From CAWJAP01 sp963834365 (GTDB lineage Bacteria; Acidobacteriota; Vicinamibacteria; Vicinamibacterales; Vicinamibacteraceae): DNA of 64,000 nt. The number at the start of each line of letters is the position of its first letter. The stretch's first letter is position 1. The stretch is from contig CAWIBS010000040.1 in NCBI GenBank assembly GCA_963834365.1, forward strand, positions 1 to 64,000. Reading direction: 5' to 3'. Position numbers and translations under genes: made by a program. Of this stretch, positions 55,464 through 63,966 are shown one piece after another. The notes beneath the pieces are model-generated. The model searched no databases, had not been told where the DNA came from, and was given only the letters and a program-made list of their open reading frames with translations.

Positions 55464-56978
55464 TCATCCGTTCGACGCCGGCCAGCGCGACGCCGTGAAC
55501 GGCAGCTCGGCGAGCGTGCGGACCGCGACGCCGCACGCGCCCTTGGGTTGAAACGGCTTGGCCTCGTCGGCCCAGGCCGTGCCCGCCACGTCCAGGTGCG
55601 TCCACGGCAGGCCACCCGCGAACTCTTTGAGGAACATCGCCGCCGTGATCGCGCCGGCCGGTCGGCCACCGACGTTCGCGAGATCGGCGATGTCACTGCG
55701 CAACTGCTCGGAGTAGTCCTCGTGCAGCGGCAGCGGCCAGAGGCGATCGCCGGCACGTTCGCCGGTCTCGCGCACCACGTCCACCCACCACGACGGCGTG
55801 CCGAACAGACCGCTCATCGTGCGGCCGAGCGCGACGACGCAGGCCCCGGTCAAGGTGGCCACGTCCACCAGATGGGTGGCGCCGGCCCTGGCGTGTGCAT
55901 ACCAGAGGGCGTCCGCGAGAATGAGCCGGCCCTCGGCATCCGTATTGAGCACCTCGACGGTCTTGCCCGAGGCGCCGCGCAACACGTCGCCCGGCTTCAC
56001 GGCGCGGCCGCCGGGCATGTTCTCGCACGTCGGCACGAGACCCACGACACGGATCGGCGCCCGCAGCTGTGCCAGTGCCCGCATCGCGGCGATGACCGCG
56101 GCCCCACCCGCCATGTCGTTCTTCATCCGGTCCATGTTGTCGGCCGGCTTGATCGAGATGCCGCCGGTATCGAAGGTAATCCCCTTCCCCACCAGCGCCA
56201 GGACCGGTCCGTCCGGCACGCCCGGCGGCGTGTGACGCATGACGACGAAGCGCGGCGGCTCGGCGCTGCCCCGTGCGACCCCGAGCAGCAATCCCATCCC
56301 GAGCGCCTCGATGGCGCGCTCGTCGAGGACCTCGACCTCGAGGCCGGCGTCCGACGCGAGTGCGGCGGCACGGTCGGCGAAGACGCCGGGCGTCAGGCTG
56401 TTGCCCGGTTCGTTGGCCAGCGCGCGCGCGTCGTTGGTCGCCAGGCCGAGGACGCGTCCGCGGGCGACCGACGCCGCCAGTTCCTCTGACGCCGACGTGA
56501 CGTGCACGGCGACCGCCGCCAGCGGACCCGCATCACGCTCGCCGGTCTTGTAGGTATCGCCGTCGTAGTCAGCCAGCATCAGGCCCTCGGCCGCCGCCTG
56601 GACGGCTTCGGCCGCTTGATCCACGCCGGCGAGAAACGCCACGCGGCCGAGGCGACGCTGCCGCGACGCCAGCGCCGCGGTCGTCGCGATCCGCCGGATC
56701 CGCTCGCCGGTGACATCCGCGCGCCGGCCCGCACCGACGACGAGGAGGCGGCGGGCCTGCCATCCAGCCTCGACAATCGGCAGCCAGAGCAGTTCATAGG
56801 GCTTGCCCTTGAACTCCCGCGAGGCGAGCGCGCCACCGAGGGTACCGCCGGTGGCGCCGTTCAACCGCTCGTCAACGCCGGTGTCGTCTTCGGCCCGGGC
56901 CACGGCCAGAACGTCGAACGCGAGGGTCTTTAAAGGGATGTCCGTGAGGGTGATCACTGTCGGGTCAGAAGCTGGCAC
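55464..56978 (-). CDS. pepA: Leucyl aminopeptidase (M17)
   Basis: The protein has 504 residues and is intact. The catalytic domain shows LALVGKGITFDTGGISIKPA, with the metal-binding Lys and Asp, NMDRMKNDMAGGAAVIAAMR and the M17 signature EVLNTDAEGRLILADALWYA; HLDVAGTAWADE is close to the end. It is a hexameric two-zinc exopeptidase removing N-terminal residues. GTG 56978 is the only plausible start. A perfect TATAAT (minus strand 56992-56987) lies 8 bp before it with no Shine-Dalgarno, so the transcript is probably leaderless. Confidence 0.95.
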   Translation of the reverse strand: MPASDPTVITLTDIPLKTLAFDVLAVARAEDDTGVDERLNGATGGTLGGALASREFKGKPYELLWLPIVEAGWQARRLLVVGAGRRADVTGERIRRIATTAALASRQRRLGRVAFLAGVDQAAEAVQAAAEGLMLADYDGDTYKTGERDAGPLAAVAVHVTSASEELAASVARGRVLGLATNDARALANEPGNSLTPGVFADRAAALASDAGLEVEVLDERAIEALGMGLLLGVARGSAEPPRFVVMRHTPPGVPDGPVLALVGKGITFDTGGISIKPADNMDRMKNDMAGGAAVIAAMRALAQLRAPIRVVGLVPTCENMPGGRAVKPGDVLRGASGKTVEVLNTDAEGRLILADALWYAHARAGATHLVDVATLTGACVVALGRTMSGLFGTPSWWVDVVRETGERAGDRLWPLPLHEDYSEQLRSDIADLANVGGRPAGAITAAMFLKEFAGGLPWTHLDVAGTAWADEAKPFQPKGACGVAVRTLAELPFTASRWPASNG

Positions 56979-57004
56979 GGCGACAGATTATAAGGGCCCG
57001 CTGC

Positions 57005-57033
57005 TTGAGGCGGGTCGCGCGCGGCGCTACAAT
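57005..57033 (+). promoter_or_regulatory. Sigma-70 promoter for the 57090 secreted-protein gene
   Basis: TTGAGG (57005-57010), a 17-bp spacer and TACAAT (57028-57033) lie 56 bp before the ATG. The promoter is back-to-back with the -10 box of pepA (56987-56992), leaving only ~13 bp between the two elements. Confidence 0.7.
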
Positions 57034-57089
57034 CCTTACTCCGACCACGATATATCCCGCTTGCAGGTGGTCGGCGCTGGAGTCCCGCC

Positions 57090-57646
57090 ATGCGCGTCGC
57101 GCTGCTGCTCGTCATTGCACTCGGAGTCGGGTCGCCGATCGGCTCAGCCAATCGCGATCGATCGCAGGGTCCGCCGCCCGAGGCGAGCGGCCCCGATGCA
57201 GCGGGCGCTGACCGCAAGTCCCAGCCAAAGACGGACGCCTCGGAGCGGCCCGGCGAGAAGACGGCGGCCGACAAGGGATCCCAGGAGAAGCCGGCCCCCA
57301 GGAGAAGCCGGCGCTGTCGGTCCGCGCCTCACCCGCGGTGAGCTTCTCCCCCGCGCGCGTACGCGCCATCGCCGAGCTCAAGGGCGGGCCGGACAACTAC
57401 GAGGCGCTGTATTGCGCGACGGTGGAATGGGACTGGGGCGATCTGACCCAGTCGGAAGAGACGGCCGACTGTGAGCCGTTCGAGGCGGGCGTCAGTCAGA
57501 TCACGCGCCGCTTCAGCGGTGAGCATACCTACCGGACCGCGGGTCGCTTCCGCGTGCAAATCAGGCTCAAGCGCAACAACAAGGTGCTGGCGGGCGCAAA
57601 CACCACCGTGCAGGTGCGTCCGGGCGTCCGCGATCTGGGTTATTGA
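57090..57646 (+). CDS. Secreted PKD-like domain protein of unknown function (one frameshift)
   Basis: A signal peptide (MRVALLLVIALGVGSPIGS) is followed by a Lys/Asp/Pro-rich linker (~60 residues) with the repeated word EKPAP. After an indel near 57300 comes a beta-sandwich of ~85 residues: VSFSPARVRAIAELKGGPDN, YCATVEWDWGDLTQSEETAD and HTYRTAGRFRVQIRLKRNNK. WDWGDGT-like and TY..AG.F.V motifs are those of PKD domains. Two cysteines (YCAT, DCEP) could form a disulfide. It is likely exported and anchored or bound to the envelope; its partner is unknown. The indel falls inside a run of CCCCCAGGAG repeats. Confidence 0.6.
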
Positions 57647-57654
57647 GCACGCGC

Positions 57655-57815
57655 AGGAACAGAGGGGACGGAGGGAACGGTCTTAACACGGAGGAACAAA
57701 GAAACGGAGACGAACAGAGAAGAGCGTTAATTGTTTCAAGAATTTCTCCGTTCGCCTCCGTTACTCCGTTGCTCTGTGTTAAGACCGTTGCCTCCGTCCC
57801 CTCCGTTACCTCAAG
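57655..57815. repeat. Long imperfect inverted repeat (~65-bp arms), same family as 41766 and 61021
   Basis: The left arm (about 57655-57722) contains GGAACGGTCTTAACACGG and GAAACGGAGACGAACAGAG. The right arm (about 57748-57815) contains the approximate complement CTCCGTTCGCCTCCGTTACT and GTGTTAAGACCGTTGCCTCC. Arms are separated by about 25 AT-rich bases. It lies between converging genes and would form a very long RNA hairpin. Confidence 0.7.
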
Positions 57816-57820
57816 CCGGC

Positions 57821-58930
57821 TCACACCCCCGACGGGAGGGGCAGCGGGTCGATCCGAGCGGTCTCGCCTTCCGCGCCTTCGGGAGGTGTTTTGCGCCGCC
57901 GGCTGCGCAACCAGGCCATGACGCCGGCGCCCAGTCCCACCGTCCACCATGTGTACTCGACGAACGTGCCGAGCAGGATGACGGCGAGCGCGCCCAGCGA
58001 CGTCCCGCCTGTCGCATGCCAGTAGTAGCTGCCGACCACGACGGGTCCCGCCAGGATCAGGAACCCCGCGAACAACGCGACCAGCGACGGCGTGCCACGC
58101 CACGAGGGCGGCAGCACCCGAGAGCCGACGCGGACGGCGAACCCCGAGATGCCGACGACACTCGCGGTCGCCAGTAAGAGGATGGCGATGGGCACGGCGA
58201 CCAGCAGGGGGATGCCGATGACCGACGCGACGAGCGCCAGCGTCACGCCGACGAGGACCGGCAGTGCCAGGACCTGAACGAGCAGCCCCACGACCCAGGC
58301 GACGATGATCGGCCGGCTGCCGTGGACGGCCGTTTCGACATGGCGGGGGCTCAGGACGACCGCCGTGCCGCAGAGCAGCGCGAGCAGGCCCATGCCGACG
58401 AAGGTGATCCACCACTGCACGCGGGCGATCCGCGGCCAGTCGGGCACGACCTCCACGGTCGTCATGTTGCGATCGCCGAAGGTGAACCTCAGGTCGGGCA
58501 ACGACCAGCCGACCTGCGTCAAGCTGCCGTAGAGCGACGCGCCTTCCGCGCCGATGACTCGCCCGCCGATCGCCGCGACATCGCCACGCACCGATCCGCG
58601 CGGGCCGACGACCACGTCGCCGAACACGGCGACGGCATTGCCGTCAATCGTACCGTTCACTTCGACCCGCCCGAAGACGGCGACGACATCCTTGACGCGC
58701 TCCCCCTCCTCGACGCGCACGTCACCACCGACCCGAACACGGGCGCCGCTCTGGACGCGTACTGGCTCCGGGTCGGACGGCGCGACGGGCGAGGTTGCAG
58801 GTTCGACGCGTTCCACGGGCAGGTCTCGGCCCGACGGATCTCGCGCGTCTCGCTGAGCCAGCGCCGGCGCCGGAGCGGCGGCGCACGCCAGGGCGAGCAA
58901 CAGTCGGGTAACGAGTCGTGGTGACATCAT
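57821..58930 (-). CDS. Secreted/membrane protein with bactofilin-like repeats and membrane helices
   Basis: The protein has 369 residues and is intact. A signal peptide (RLVTRLLLALACAAAPAPAL) is followed by a short right-handed beta-helix-like stretch: VKDVVAVFGRVEVNGTIDGN, AVAVFGDVVVGPRGSVRGDV and AAIGGRVIGAEGASLYGSLT, where each ~18-residue turn repeats 'V.G.V..G'. Four to six membrane helices follow (WWITFVGMGLLALLCGTAVV, VGVTLALVASVIGIPLLVAV, AILLLATASVVGISGFAVRV, GTPSLVALFAGFLILAGPVV). This combination of a polymer-forming repeat with a membrane domain is common in Acidobacteria and others, without known function. ATG 58930 or 58927. Confidence 0.65.
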   Translation of the reverse strand: MMSPRLVTRLLLALACAAAPAPALAQRDARDPSGRDLPVERVEPATSPVAPSDPEPVRVQSGARVRVGGDVRVEEGERVKDVVAVFGRVEVNGTIDGNAVAVFGDVVVGPRGSVRGDVAAIGGRVIGAEGASLYGSLTQVGWSLPDLRFTFGDRNMTTVEVVPDWPRIARVQWWITFVGMGLLALLCGTAVVLSPRHVETAVHGSRPIIVAWVVGLLVQVLALPVLVGVTLALVASVIGIPLLVAVPIAILLLATASVVGISGFAVRVGSRVLPPSWRGTPSLVALFAGFLILAGPVVVGSYYWHATGGTSLGALAVILLGTFVEYTWWTVGLGAGVMAWLRSRRRKTPPEGAEGETARIDPLPLPSGV

Positions 58931-59081
58931 AGTTGTGACCTTGAGACCCAATGACGGAGGCGACGCCACAGAAGTTCCACCACGCCTGCGATATCCTCAC
59001 GCCAGGCAAAAGGCACCAGGCACCAGAGGTTTGGCCGTAGTCCGCAGCCTGTAGTCCGTAGCCCGCCTTCAGCTGTTTTGC

Positions 59082-61049
59082 ATGGCCGATCGGCTCTGGA
59101 CCCCGTCGGCGGAGCGTGTCGCCCGCGCCGCAATGACCGCGTTCCGGCACGCGGCGGCTCGGGAGTGCGGCCGCCCGCTCGATTCCTATCGGGCGCTGCA
59201 CGAGTGGTCCATCGAAAGCCCGGCAGTCTTCTGGGAGTTCTACGCTCGACACCAGGCGCTGCCGCTATCACGGCCGACTGGCGCCGTGATGAGTGACGAC
59301 CCGATGCCGCTGACGCGGTGGTTCGAGGGCGCGACCCTCAACTACGCGCAGGCGCTGCTCTATCCGTCGCCAGCCGTCGCCCCGGACGCGCCGGCGATCA
59401 TCGCCGTCGATGAATCCGGCAGTGAGCGGCATCTGTCGTGGCGCGACCTGCGGGACGAGGTGGCACGGACGGCTGCCGCGCTCTCGCGGGACGGCATCGG
59501 CCCTGGCGATCGGGTCGCGGCCTTCGCCGCCAACGTCCCGGAGACGGTCGTCCTCCTGCTGGCCTGCGCCGCGCGGGGCATCGTCTTCACCTCGTGCTCG
59601 CCGGACTTCGGCGCCGATGCCGCCCACGCGCGTTTCCATCAGATCAAGCCGCGCCTGCTGGTTGCATCCGATACGTACCTGTACAACGGTAGACGGTTCG
59701 ACACCGCGTCGGTCATCGACGCGCTGACGTTGCGCCTCGATCCACCGCCAGCGGTCGTCACGCTGTCCGACGACACGCCGTCCCGCCGACCCGGCTGGCG
59801 ACGCTGGCGTGACTGGGTCTCGCCCGCCGCCGCAGAGCCCGCATGGACGCCACTGCCGTTCGACCATCCGCTGTACGTCCTCTACTCGTCGGGCACCACC
59901 GGCCTGCCGAAGGCCATGGTGCACCGGGCCGGCGGCGCGCTCCTGACCCATCACAAGGAGCATCGCCTGCACTGCGATCTCGGACCCGGCGATCGGCTGC
60001 TCTACTTCACGACGTGCGGCTGGATGATGTGGAACTGGCTGGTCTCGGCGCTCGCACAGGGCACGACGATCGTGCTGTTCGACGGCTCGCCATCGCATCC
60101 GGCGCTCGACACGTTGTGGCGCCTGGTCGATCGCCTGGAGGTCACGCACTTCGGCACCAGCGCGCGCTTCCTCCACGCCTGCAAGGCCGACTCGCTCGAG
60201 CCGCGTCGCCTGGCCGCATTCACTCGGCTGCGAACGATCCTGTCCACCGGATCCCCGTTGTCGGCGGCCGCGTTCCGGTGGATCTACGACGCCGTCAAGT
60301 CCGATGTCCATCTCGCGAGCATCTCGGGCGGCACCGACATCGTCGGCTGCTTCATGCTGGGCGTGCCCACCGAGCCGGTTCATGCGGGACAGATTCAGGC
60401 CGCGGGGCTCGGCGTCGATCTCGCCGCGTTCGACGAGACGGGTGCGTCCGTGACCGGGCGCCCGGGCGAGCTCGTCTGCCGCACGCCGCTGCCGTCCATG
60501 CCGTTGCACTTCGTGAACGATGACGGATTCGAGCGATACCGCGCCGCGTATCTGGAGCGCTTCCCAGGCGTGTGGCACCACGGCGATCTCATCGAGGTGA
60601 CATCTGAGCGCGGCATCATCGTCTACGGGCGATCGGACGCGACGCTCAACCCCGGAGGTGTCCGAATCGGGACGGCGGAGATCTATCGGCCGCTCGAGCT
60701 CGTCCCCGAGATCGTGGACGCGCTGGCGGTCGGGCGCCGCGAGGGTGACGATGAGGTGATCTGGCTGTTCGTCGTCCTTCGCGAGCCAGCGGTGCTCGAT
60801 GGCGAGCTCGCCCGGCGCATCCGGCAGATCGTGCGCGAGAACGAGAGTCCGCGGCACGTCCCCAAACGCATCGTAGCGGTCTCGCAGCTGCCACGCACGC
60901 GCAGCGGGAAGTCGATGGAGCTCGCGGTGGCGCGACTGGTGAACGGCGAGCCCGTGCCGAATCGCGAGGTGGCGGCGAACCCCGAGTCGCTCGACGAGAT
61001 CGCCCGCATCGTGCGGAGAGTAGCGGAGGAGACGGAGGGAACGGTCTAA
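59082..61049 (+). CDS. aacS: Acetoacetate-CoA ligase
   Basis: The protein has 655 residues and is intact. This adenylate-forming enzyme activates acetoacetate to acetoacetyl-CoA. The N-terminal ACAS_N-type region (FWEFYARHQALPL, WFEGATLNYAQALL) is followed by the AMP-binding site LYVLYSSGTTGLPKAMVHRA, FTTCGWMMWNWLVSALAQGT, SISGGTDIVGCFMLG and HHGDLIEVTSERGIIVYGRS. The C-terminal catalytic lysine is in LPRTRSGKSMELAV. The SGGTDIVGCF and GWMMWNW segments are typical of AacS rather than acetyl-CoA synthetase. The last ten codons overlap a dispersed repeat (61021-61090), so the native C-terminus may have been altered by it. No ketone-body genes are adjacent. Confidence 0.92.
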   Translation: MADRLWTPSAERVARAAMTAFRHAAARECGRPLDSYRALHEWSIESPAVFWEFYARHQALPLSRPTGAVMSDDPMPLTRWFEGATLNYAQALLYPSPAVAPDAPAIIAVDESGSERHLSWRDLRDEVARTAAALSRDGIGPGDRVAAFAANVPETVVLLLACAARGIVFTSCSPDFGADAAHARFHQIKPRLLVASDTYLYNGRRFDTASVIDALTLRLDPPPAVVTLSDDTPSRRPGWRRWRDWVSPAAAEPAWTPLPFDHPLYVLYSSGTTGLPKAMVHRAGGALLTHHKEHRLHCDLGPGDRLLYFTTCGWMMWNWLVSALAQGTTIVLFDGSPSHPALDTLWRLVDRLEVTHFGTSARFLHACKADSLEPRRLAAFTRLRTILSTGSPLSAAAFRWIYDAVKSDVHLASISGGTDIVGCFMLGVPTEPVHAGQIQAAGLGVDLAAFDETGASVTGRPGELVCRTPLPSMPLHFVNDDGFERYRAAYLERFPGVWHHGDLIEVTSERGIIVYGRSDATLNPGGVRIGTAEIYRPLELVPEIVDALAVGRREGDDEVIWLFVVLREPAVLDGELARRIRQIVRENESPRHVPKRIVAVSQLPRTRSGKSMELAVARLVNGEPVPNREVAANPESLDEIARIVRRVAEETEGTV

Positions 61050-61090
61050 ACACAGAGGAACAAAGCAACGGAGACGAACAGAGAAGAGCT
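61021..61090 (+). repeat. Single-arm copy of the 'CAACGGAGACGAACAGAG' repeat, overlapping the aacS 3' end
   Basis: GGAGACGGAGGGAACGGTCT followed by AAACACAGAGGAACAAAG and CAACGGAGACGAACAGAGAA matches the left arm at 57661-57722 over ~60 bases. No matching right arm follows. It supplies the aacS stop codon (TAA 61047-61049). Confidence 0.75.
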
Positions 61091-61133
61091 TTGATTTTTG
61101 ACTTATCGGATCCCACTCTGTCGCGGCTCGCCG

Positions 61134-62561
61134 CTATGCGGTCGGCGCGGGCACGGCGATGCGCGCCGTGTAGGCCTCTTCACGGACGATGCGGAAGCCG
61201 CTTTTGACGTAGTTGGCGAGGGCGTGCTCGTGGTCGAGCGTGCAGGTGTGCAACCAGACCCGCCGGGTCTCGCTGTTCCACGCCTGCTGCAGCGTGTCCG
61301 CGAGGAAAGCGGCGCCGATGCCCTTGCCGATCGCATGCGGCATCAGCCCGAAGTACACGATCTGGACTTCTCCGCCGCCGCTGCGGTGCAGCTCGGCATA
61401 GCCGCACGGCACGCTGTCCTGTGTCAGGACCCACAGTTCGAGCCCCGGCTGGGTGAGATAGGCGTCGATCTCCTCGTCGCTCCACGACAGGCGATCCAGC
61501 CAGTTCCATGCACGTCCGACCTCCCGGTACAGGAAGCGGAAGAACGAGGGCGGGCAAGCCGCCACACGAGCCAGCCGATATCCCGCCGGCAACGGTCGCG
61601 TCGAGGCCGGACGCTCGAGCATCTCGAGATACGTCCGGGTGGCGGGAATCTCGCGGGTCGAACTGTTGTCCGTGAGACGCCGTGCCGGTGGCCCCTTCGC
61701 CTCGCCGAGCCTCTTGAGCGCGCGCCGCCACGTTCCCGCCGACTCGAAGAGCTGCGGGATTCGGTCCGGTTCGCGCAGACCCGTCCGCAGGCGCTCGAGC
61801 TCCCGCACCAGCGCGTCGATGGCGTCCCGGACGTGATCGGCATTCGACGCGAGGATGTCCGTCCAGATGCCGGGAGGGCTCGCGGCCAGACGGGTCGTGT
61901 CGGCGAGTCCGGGGCCCGAGAGCGCCAGGCCCGCTTCTCCGACGGCCGTGCCGACGGTGTGCAGGAGGACGGACGCGGTGACCTGAGGCAGATGGCTGAC
62001 GAAGGCCATCAAGCGATCGTGCGCGTCGGCGGTCAGGACACTCGGTTCCGCACCGAGGCCCTGGACGAATCGCATCAGCTCCGCGACGACGCGTTCGGGC
62101 GGACGTTCGGTCGGCGTCAGAATCCACGGCCGCCCCCGGAACAGGTGATCCCGGGCCGAGGCGATTCCTGACGTCGCCGCCCCGCCAAGGGGATGTCCGC
62201 CGACGAACGTGAGTCCGGGATGAGCGGCGGCTGCCTGGACGATGTCGCGCTTGGTGCTGCCGACATCGGTCACCAGCGTGCTGACGGCGGCCAGCCCCGC
62301 AATCTCGTCGACGAGCGCCCGATTTCGCCCGACCGGCGCCGCGAGGACGACGAGATCCGACTCCCGGACGAGTCCCGCCAGGCTCTCAGCCGCCTCGGTG
62401 ACGGCGCCGATCGTGATCGCGTCCCGTACGACCTCGCGGCGGTCGAACCCGATGACGCGCACCTCGGGCCACTGCCGCCGCGCCGACAGTCCGACCGACC
62501 CGCCCACGAGTCCCACGCCGACGATGCCGATGCACTCAAACGGAGGCACGTCACCACCCAT
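61134..62561 (-). CDS. tyrA: Prephenate dehydrogenase fused to a GNAT-family acetyltransferase
   Basis: The protein has 475 residues in one open frame. Residues 1-285 are a TyrA-type dehydrogenase: IGIVGVGLVGGSVGLSARRQ (NAD-binding), LVTDVGSTKRDIVQAAAAHP, FVGGHPLGGAATSGIASARD and VSHLPQVTASVLLHTVG with the catalytic-region His. Residues ~310-475 are a GNAT domain: FFRFLYREVGRAWNWLDRLS, SVPCGYAELHRSGGGEVQIV, FGLMPHAIGKGIGAAFL (acetyl-CoA loop) and LHTCTLDHEHALANYVKSGF. Prephenate dehydrogenase makes 4-hydroxyphenylpyruvate for tyrosine; the GNAT substrate is unknown. No internal start is needed, and a lost stop codon cannot be excluded. It overlaps aroF by 11 bp. Confidence 0.88.
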   Translation of the reverse strand: MGGDVPPFECIGIVGVGLVGGSVGLSARRQWPEVRVIGFDRREVVRDAITIGAVTEAAESLAGLVRESDLVVLAAPVGRNRALVDEIAGLAAVSTLVTDVGSTKRDIVQAAAAHPGLTFVGGHPLGGAATSGIASARDHLFRGRPWILTPTERPPERVVAELMRFVQGLGAEPSVLTADAHDRLMAFVSHLPQVTASVLLHTVGTAVGEAGLALSGPGLADTTRLAASPPGIWTDILASNADHVRDAIDALVRELERLRTGLREPDRIPQLFESAGTWRRALKRLGEAKGPPARRLTDNSSTREIPATRTYLEMLERPASTRPLPAGYRLARVAACPPSFFRFLYREVGRAWNWLDRLSWSDEEIDAYLTQPGLELWVLTQDSVPCGYAELHRSGGGEVQIVYFGLMPHAIGKGIGAAFLADTLQQAWNSETRRVWLHTCTLDHEHALANYVKSGFRIVREEAYTARIAVPAPTA

Positions 62562-63594
62562 CCCTCCCCTTGCTCTCGACGCAGATGCCGCGCCCGATCG
62601 CCGGGGCGATGATCCGCAGCTCGGCCATCAGCCGGTCGAACTGTCCGGGGAACAGCGACTGCGCGCCGTCGCTGAGCGCGTGATCGGGATCGTTGTGGAC
62701 CTCGATCAGCAGGCCGTCAGCGCCAGCGGCGATCGCCGCCCGCGCCATCGCCGGCACCTGATCGCGCTTGCCGATGCCGTGACTGGGATCGGCGAACACC
62801 GGCAGGTGGCTCAACTTCTTGACGACGGGAATCGCCGAGATGTCCATCGTGTTGCGGGTGTAGGTCTCGAACGTGCGAATGCCGCGCTCGCACAGCACGA
62901 CCTGCATGTTGCCGCCCGACAGGATGTATTCGGACGACAGCAGCCACTCTTCGATGGTCGCGGAAATCCCGCGTTTGAGCAGCACCGGCTTGCGGACCCG
63001 GCCCAGCTCGCGCAGCAGCGTGTAGTTCTGCATGTTGCGGGCGCCGACCTGATAGATGTCCACGTAGCGATCCATCAGCGGGATCTGGCTGAGGTCCATG
63101 ACCTCGCTGATCAGCGTCAGACCGTGCTGATCCGCGGCGTCGCGAAGCATGCGCAGTCCCTCCTCGCCGAGGCCCTGGAAGGCATACGGCGACGAGCGCG
63201 GCTTGAACGCGCCTCCCCGCAGCCCCTTGCCGCCCGCCCGCTTGACCGCGGCGGCCGTCGCCTGCACCTGCTCCGGCGACTCGGCCGAACAGGGACCTGC
63301 CATCACGATCACCTCGTCGCCGCCGATGCGGACGCCCCCGACGTCGAAGACCGTGCCTTCCTTCTTGAACGTGCGGCTGGCCAGCTTGTACGGCTCCGTG
63401 ATGCGCAGGACCTCGTGGACGCCATCGAGGACTTCGAGCAGCGCCGGGTCGCGATGGCGGCCGGGACCCACCGCGCCGAGCACGGTCCGCATGGCCCCGG
63501 TGGATCGGTGCACGTCGAATCCCTGCTCGACCAGATGGGCCACCACGTTCTGGACCTGTTCCTCGGATGCGCCTTCTTCCATGACGACCACCAT
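62551..63594 (-). CDS. aroF: 3-deoxy-7-phosphoheptulonate (DAHP) synthase, type I-beta
   Basis: The protein has 347 residues and is intact. It is the first step of the shikimate pathway (PEP + erythrose 4-phosphate). A ferredoxin-like regulatory domain of ~75 residues (MVVVMEEGASEEQVQNVVAH) precedes the barrel: VIVMAGPCSAESPEQVQATA, LRGGAFKPRSSPYAFQGLGE, DIYQVGARNMQNYTLLRELG, KPVLLKRGISATIEEWLLSS and LPVFADPSHGIGKRDQVPAM with the metal ligands. The N-terminal domain is the type I-beta feedback module (tyrosine/phenylalanine in Thermotoga). It lies between chorismate mutase (75 bp upstream) and tyrA (overlapping), an aromatic amino-acid operon. Confidence 0.94.
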   Translation of the reverse strand: MVVVMEEGASEEQVQNVVAHLVEQGFDVHRSTGAMRTVLGAVGPGRHRDPALLEVLDGVHEVLRITEPYKLASRTFKKEGTVFDVGGVRIGGDEVIVMAGPCSAESPEQVQATAAAVKRAGGKGLRGGAFKPRSSPYAFQGLGEEGLRMLRDAADQHGLTLISEVMDLSQIPLMDRYVDIYQVGARNMQNYTLLRELGRVRKPVLLKRGISATIEEWLLSSEYILSGGNMQVVLCERGIRTFETYTRNTMDISAIPVVKKLSHLPVFADPSHGIGKRDQVPAMARAAIAAGADGLLIEVHNDPDHALSDGAQSLFPGQFDRLMAELRIIAPAIGRGICVESKGRDGW

Positions 63595-63669
63595 GACATC
63601 TCCTCGTGACGCGCTCCCGGGCCGCGCCTCCCGGCGCCGGGCCCCGGCCCGGCGCGTCTCGTTGCGTGC

Positions 63670-63966
63670 TCAGTGCCCAGACTCCGCCACGACGCGCTCG
63701 AGGCGTCTGGCCTCGTCGATGATCCGCTCGAAGAGCCGTGCGATCGCGTCGTTGTCGAGCGGTCCCGTGTTCACGTCCCGCACGTGCTTCAACACGGCCT
63801 CTTCCCGCGCCGGCTGATAGATGTCGAGGGCGAGCGCCCGCTTGGCCTCGCCAATCGACAGGGCGCTCGCCGCACGCTGGTTGAGCAGCGTGACGAGCTC
63901 GGCGTCGATGCGATCGATCTCGTCCCGCAGGGCGGCAATCTCCGCCAGCCGCGCGTCGCGCGCCAC
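63670..63966 (-). CDS. Chorismate mutase, AroQ class
   Basis: The protein has 98 residues in three helices: IAALRDEIDRIDAELVTLLN, QRAASALSIGEAKRALALDI and DNDAIARLFERIIDEARRLE. The Arg in LNQRA, the Lys in GEAKR and the acidic PAREEAV loop are the active-site residues of the AroQ fold. It converts chorismate to prephenate, the substrate of the downstream TyrA. The start is GTG 63966; an in-frame region upstream ends in a stop within the window. It is stand-alone, not fused to prephenate dehydratase, and heads the aroQ-aroF-tyrA cluster as far as the window shows. Confidence 0.92.
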   Translation of the reverse strand: MARDARLAEIAALRDEIDRIDAELVTLLNQRAASALSIGEAKRALALDIYQPAREEAVLKHVRDVNTGPLDNDAIARLFERIIDEARRLERVVAESGH

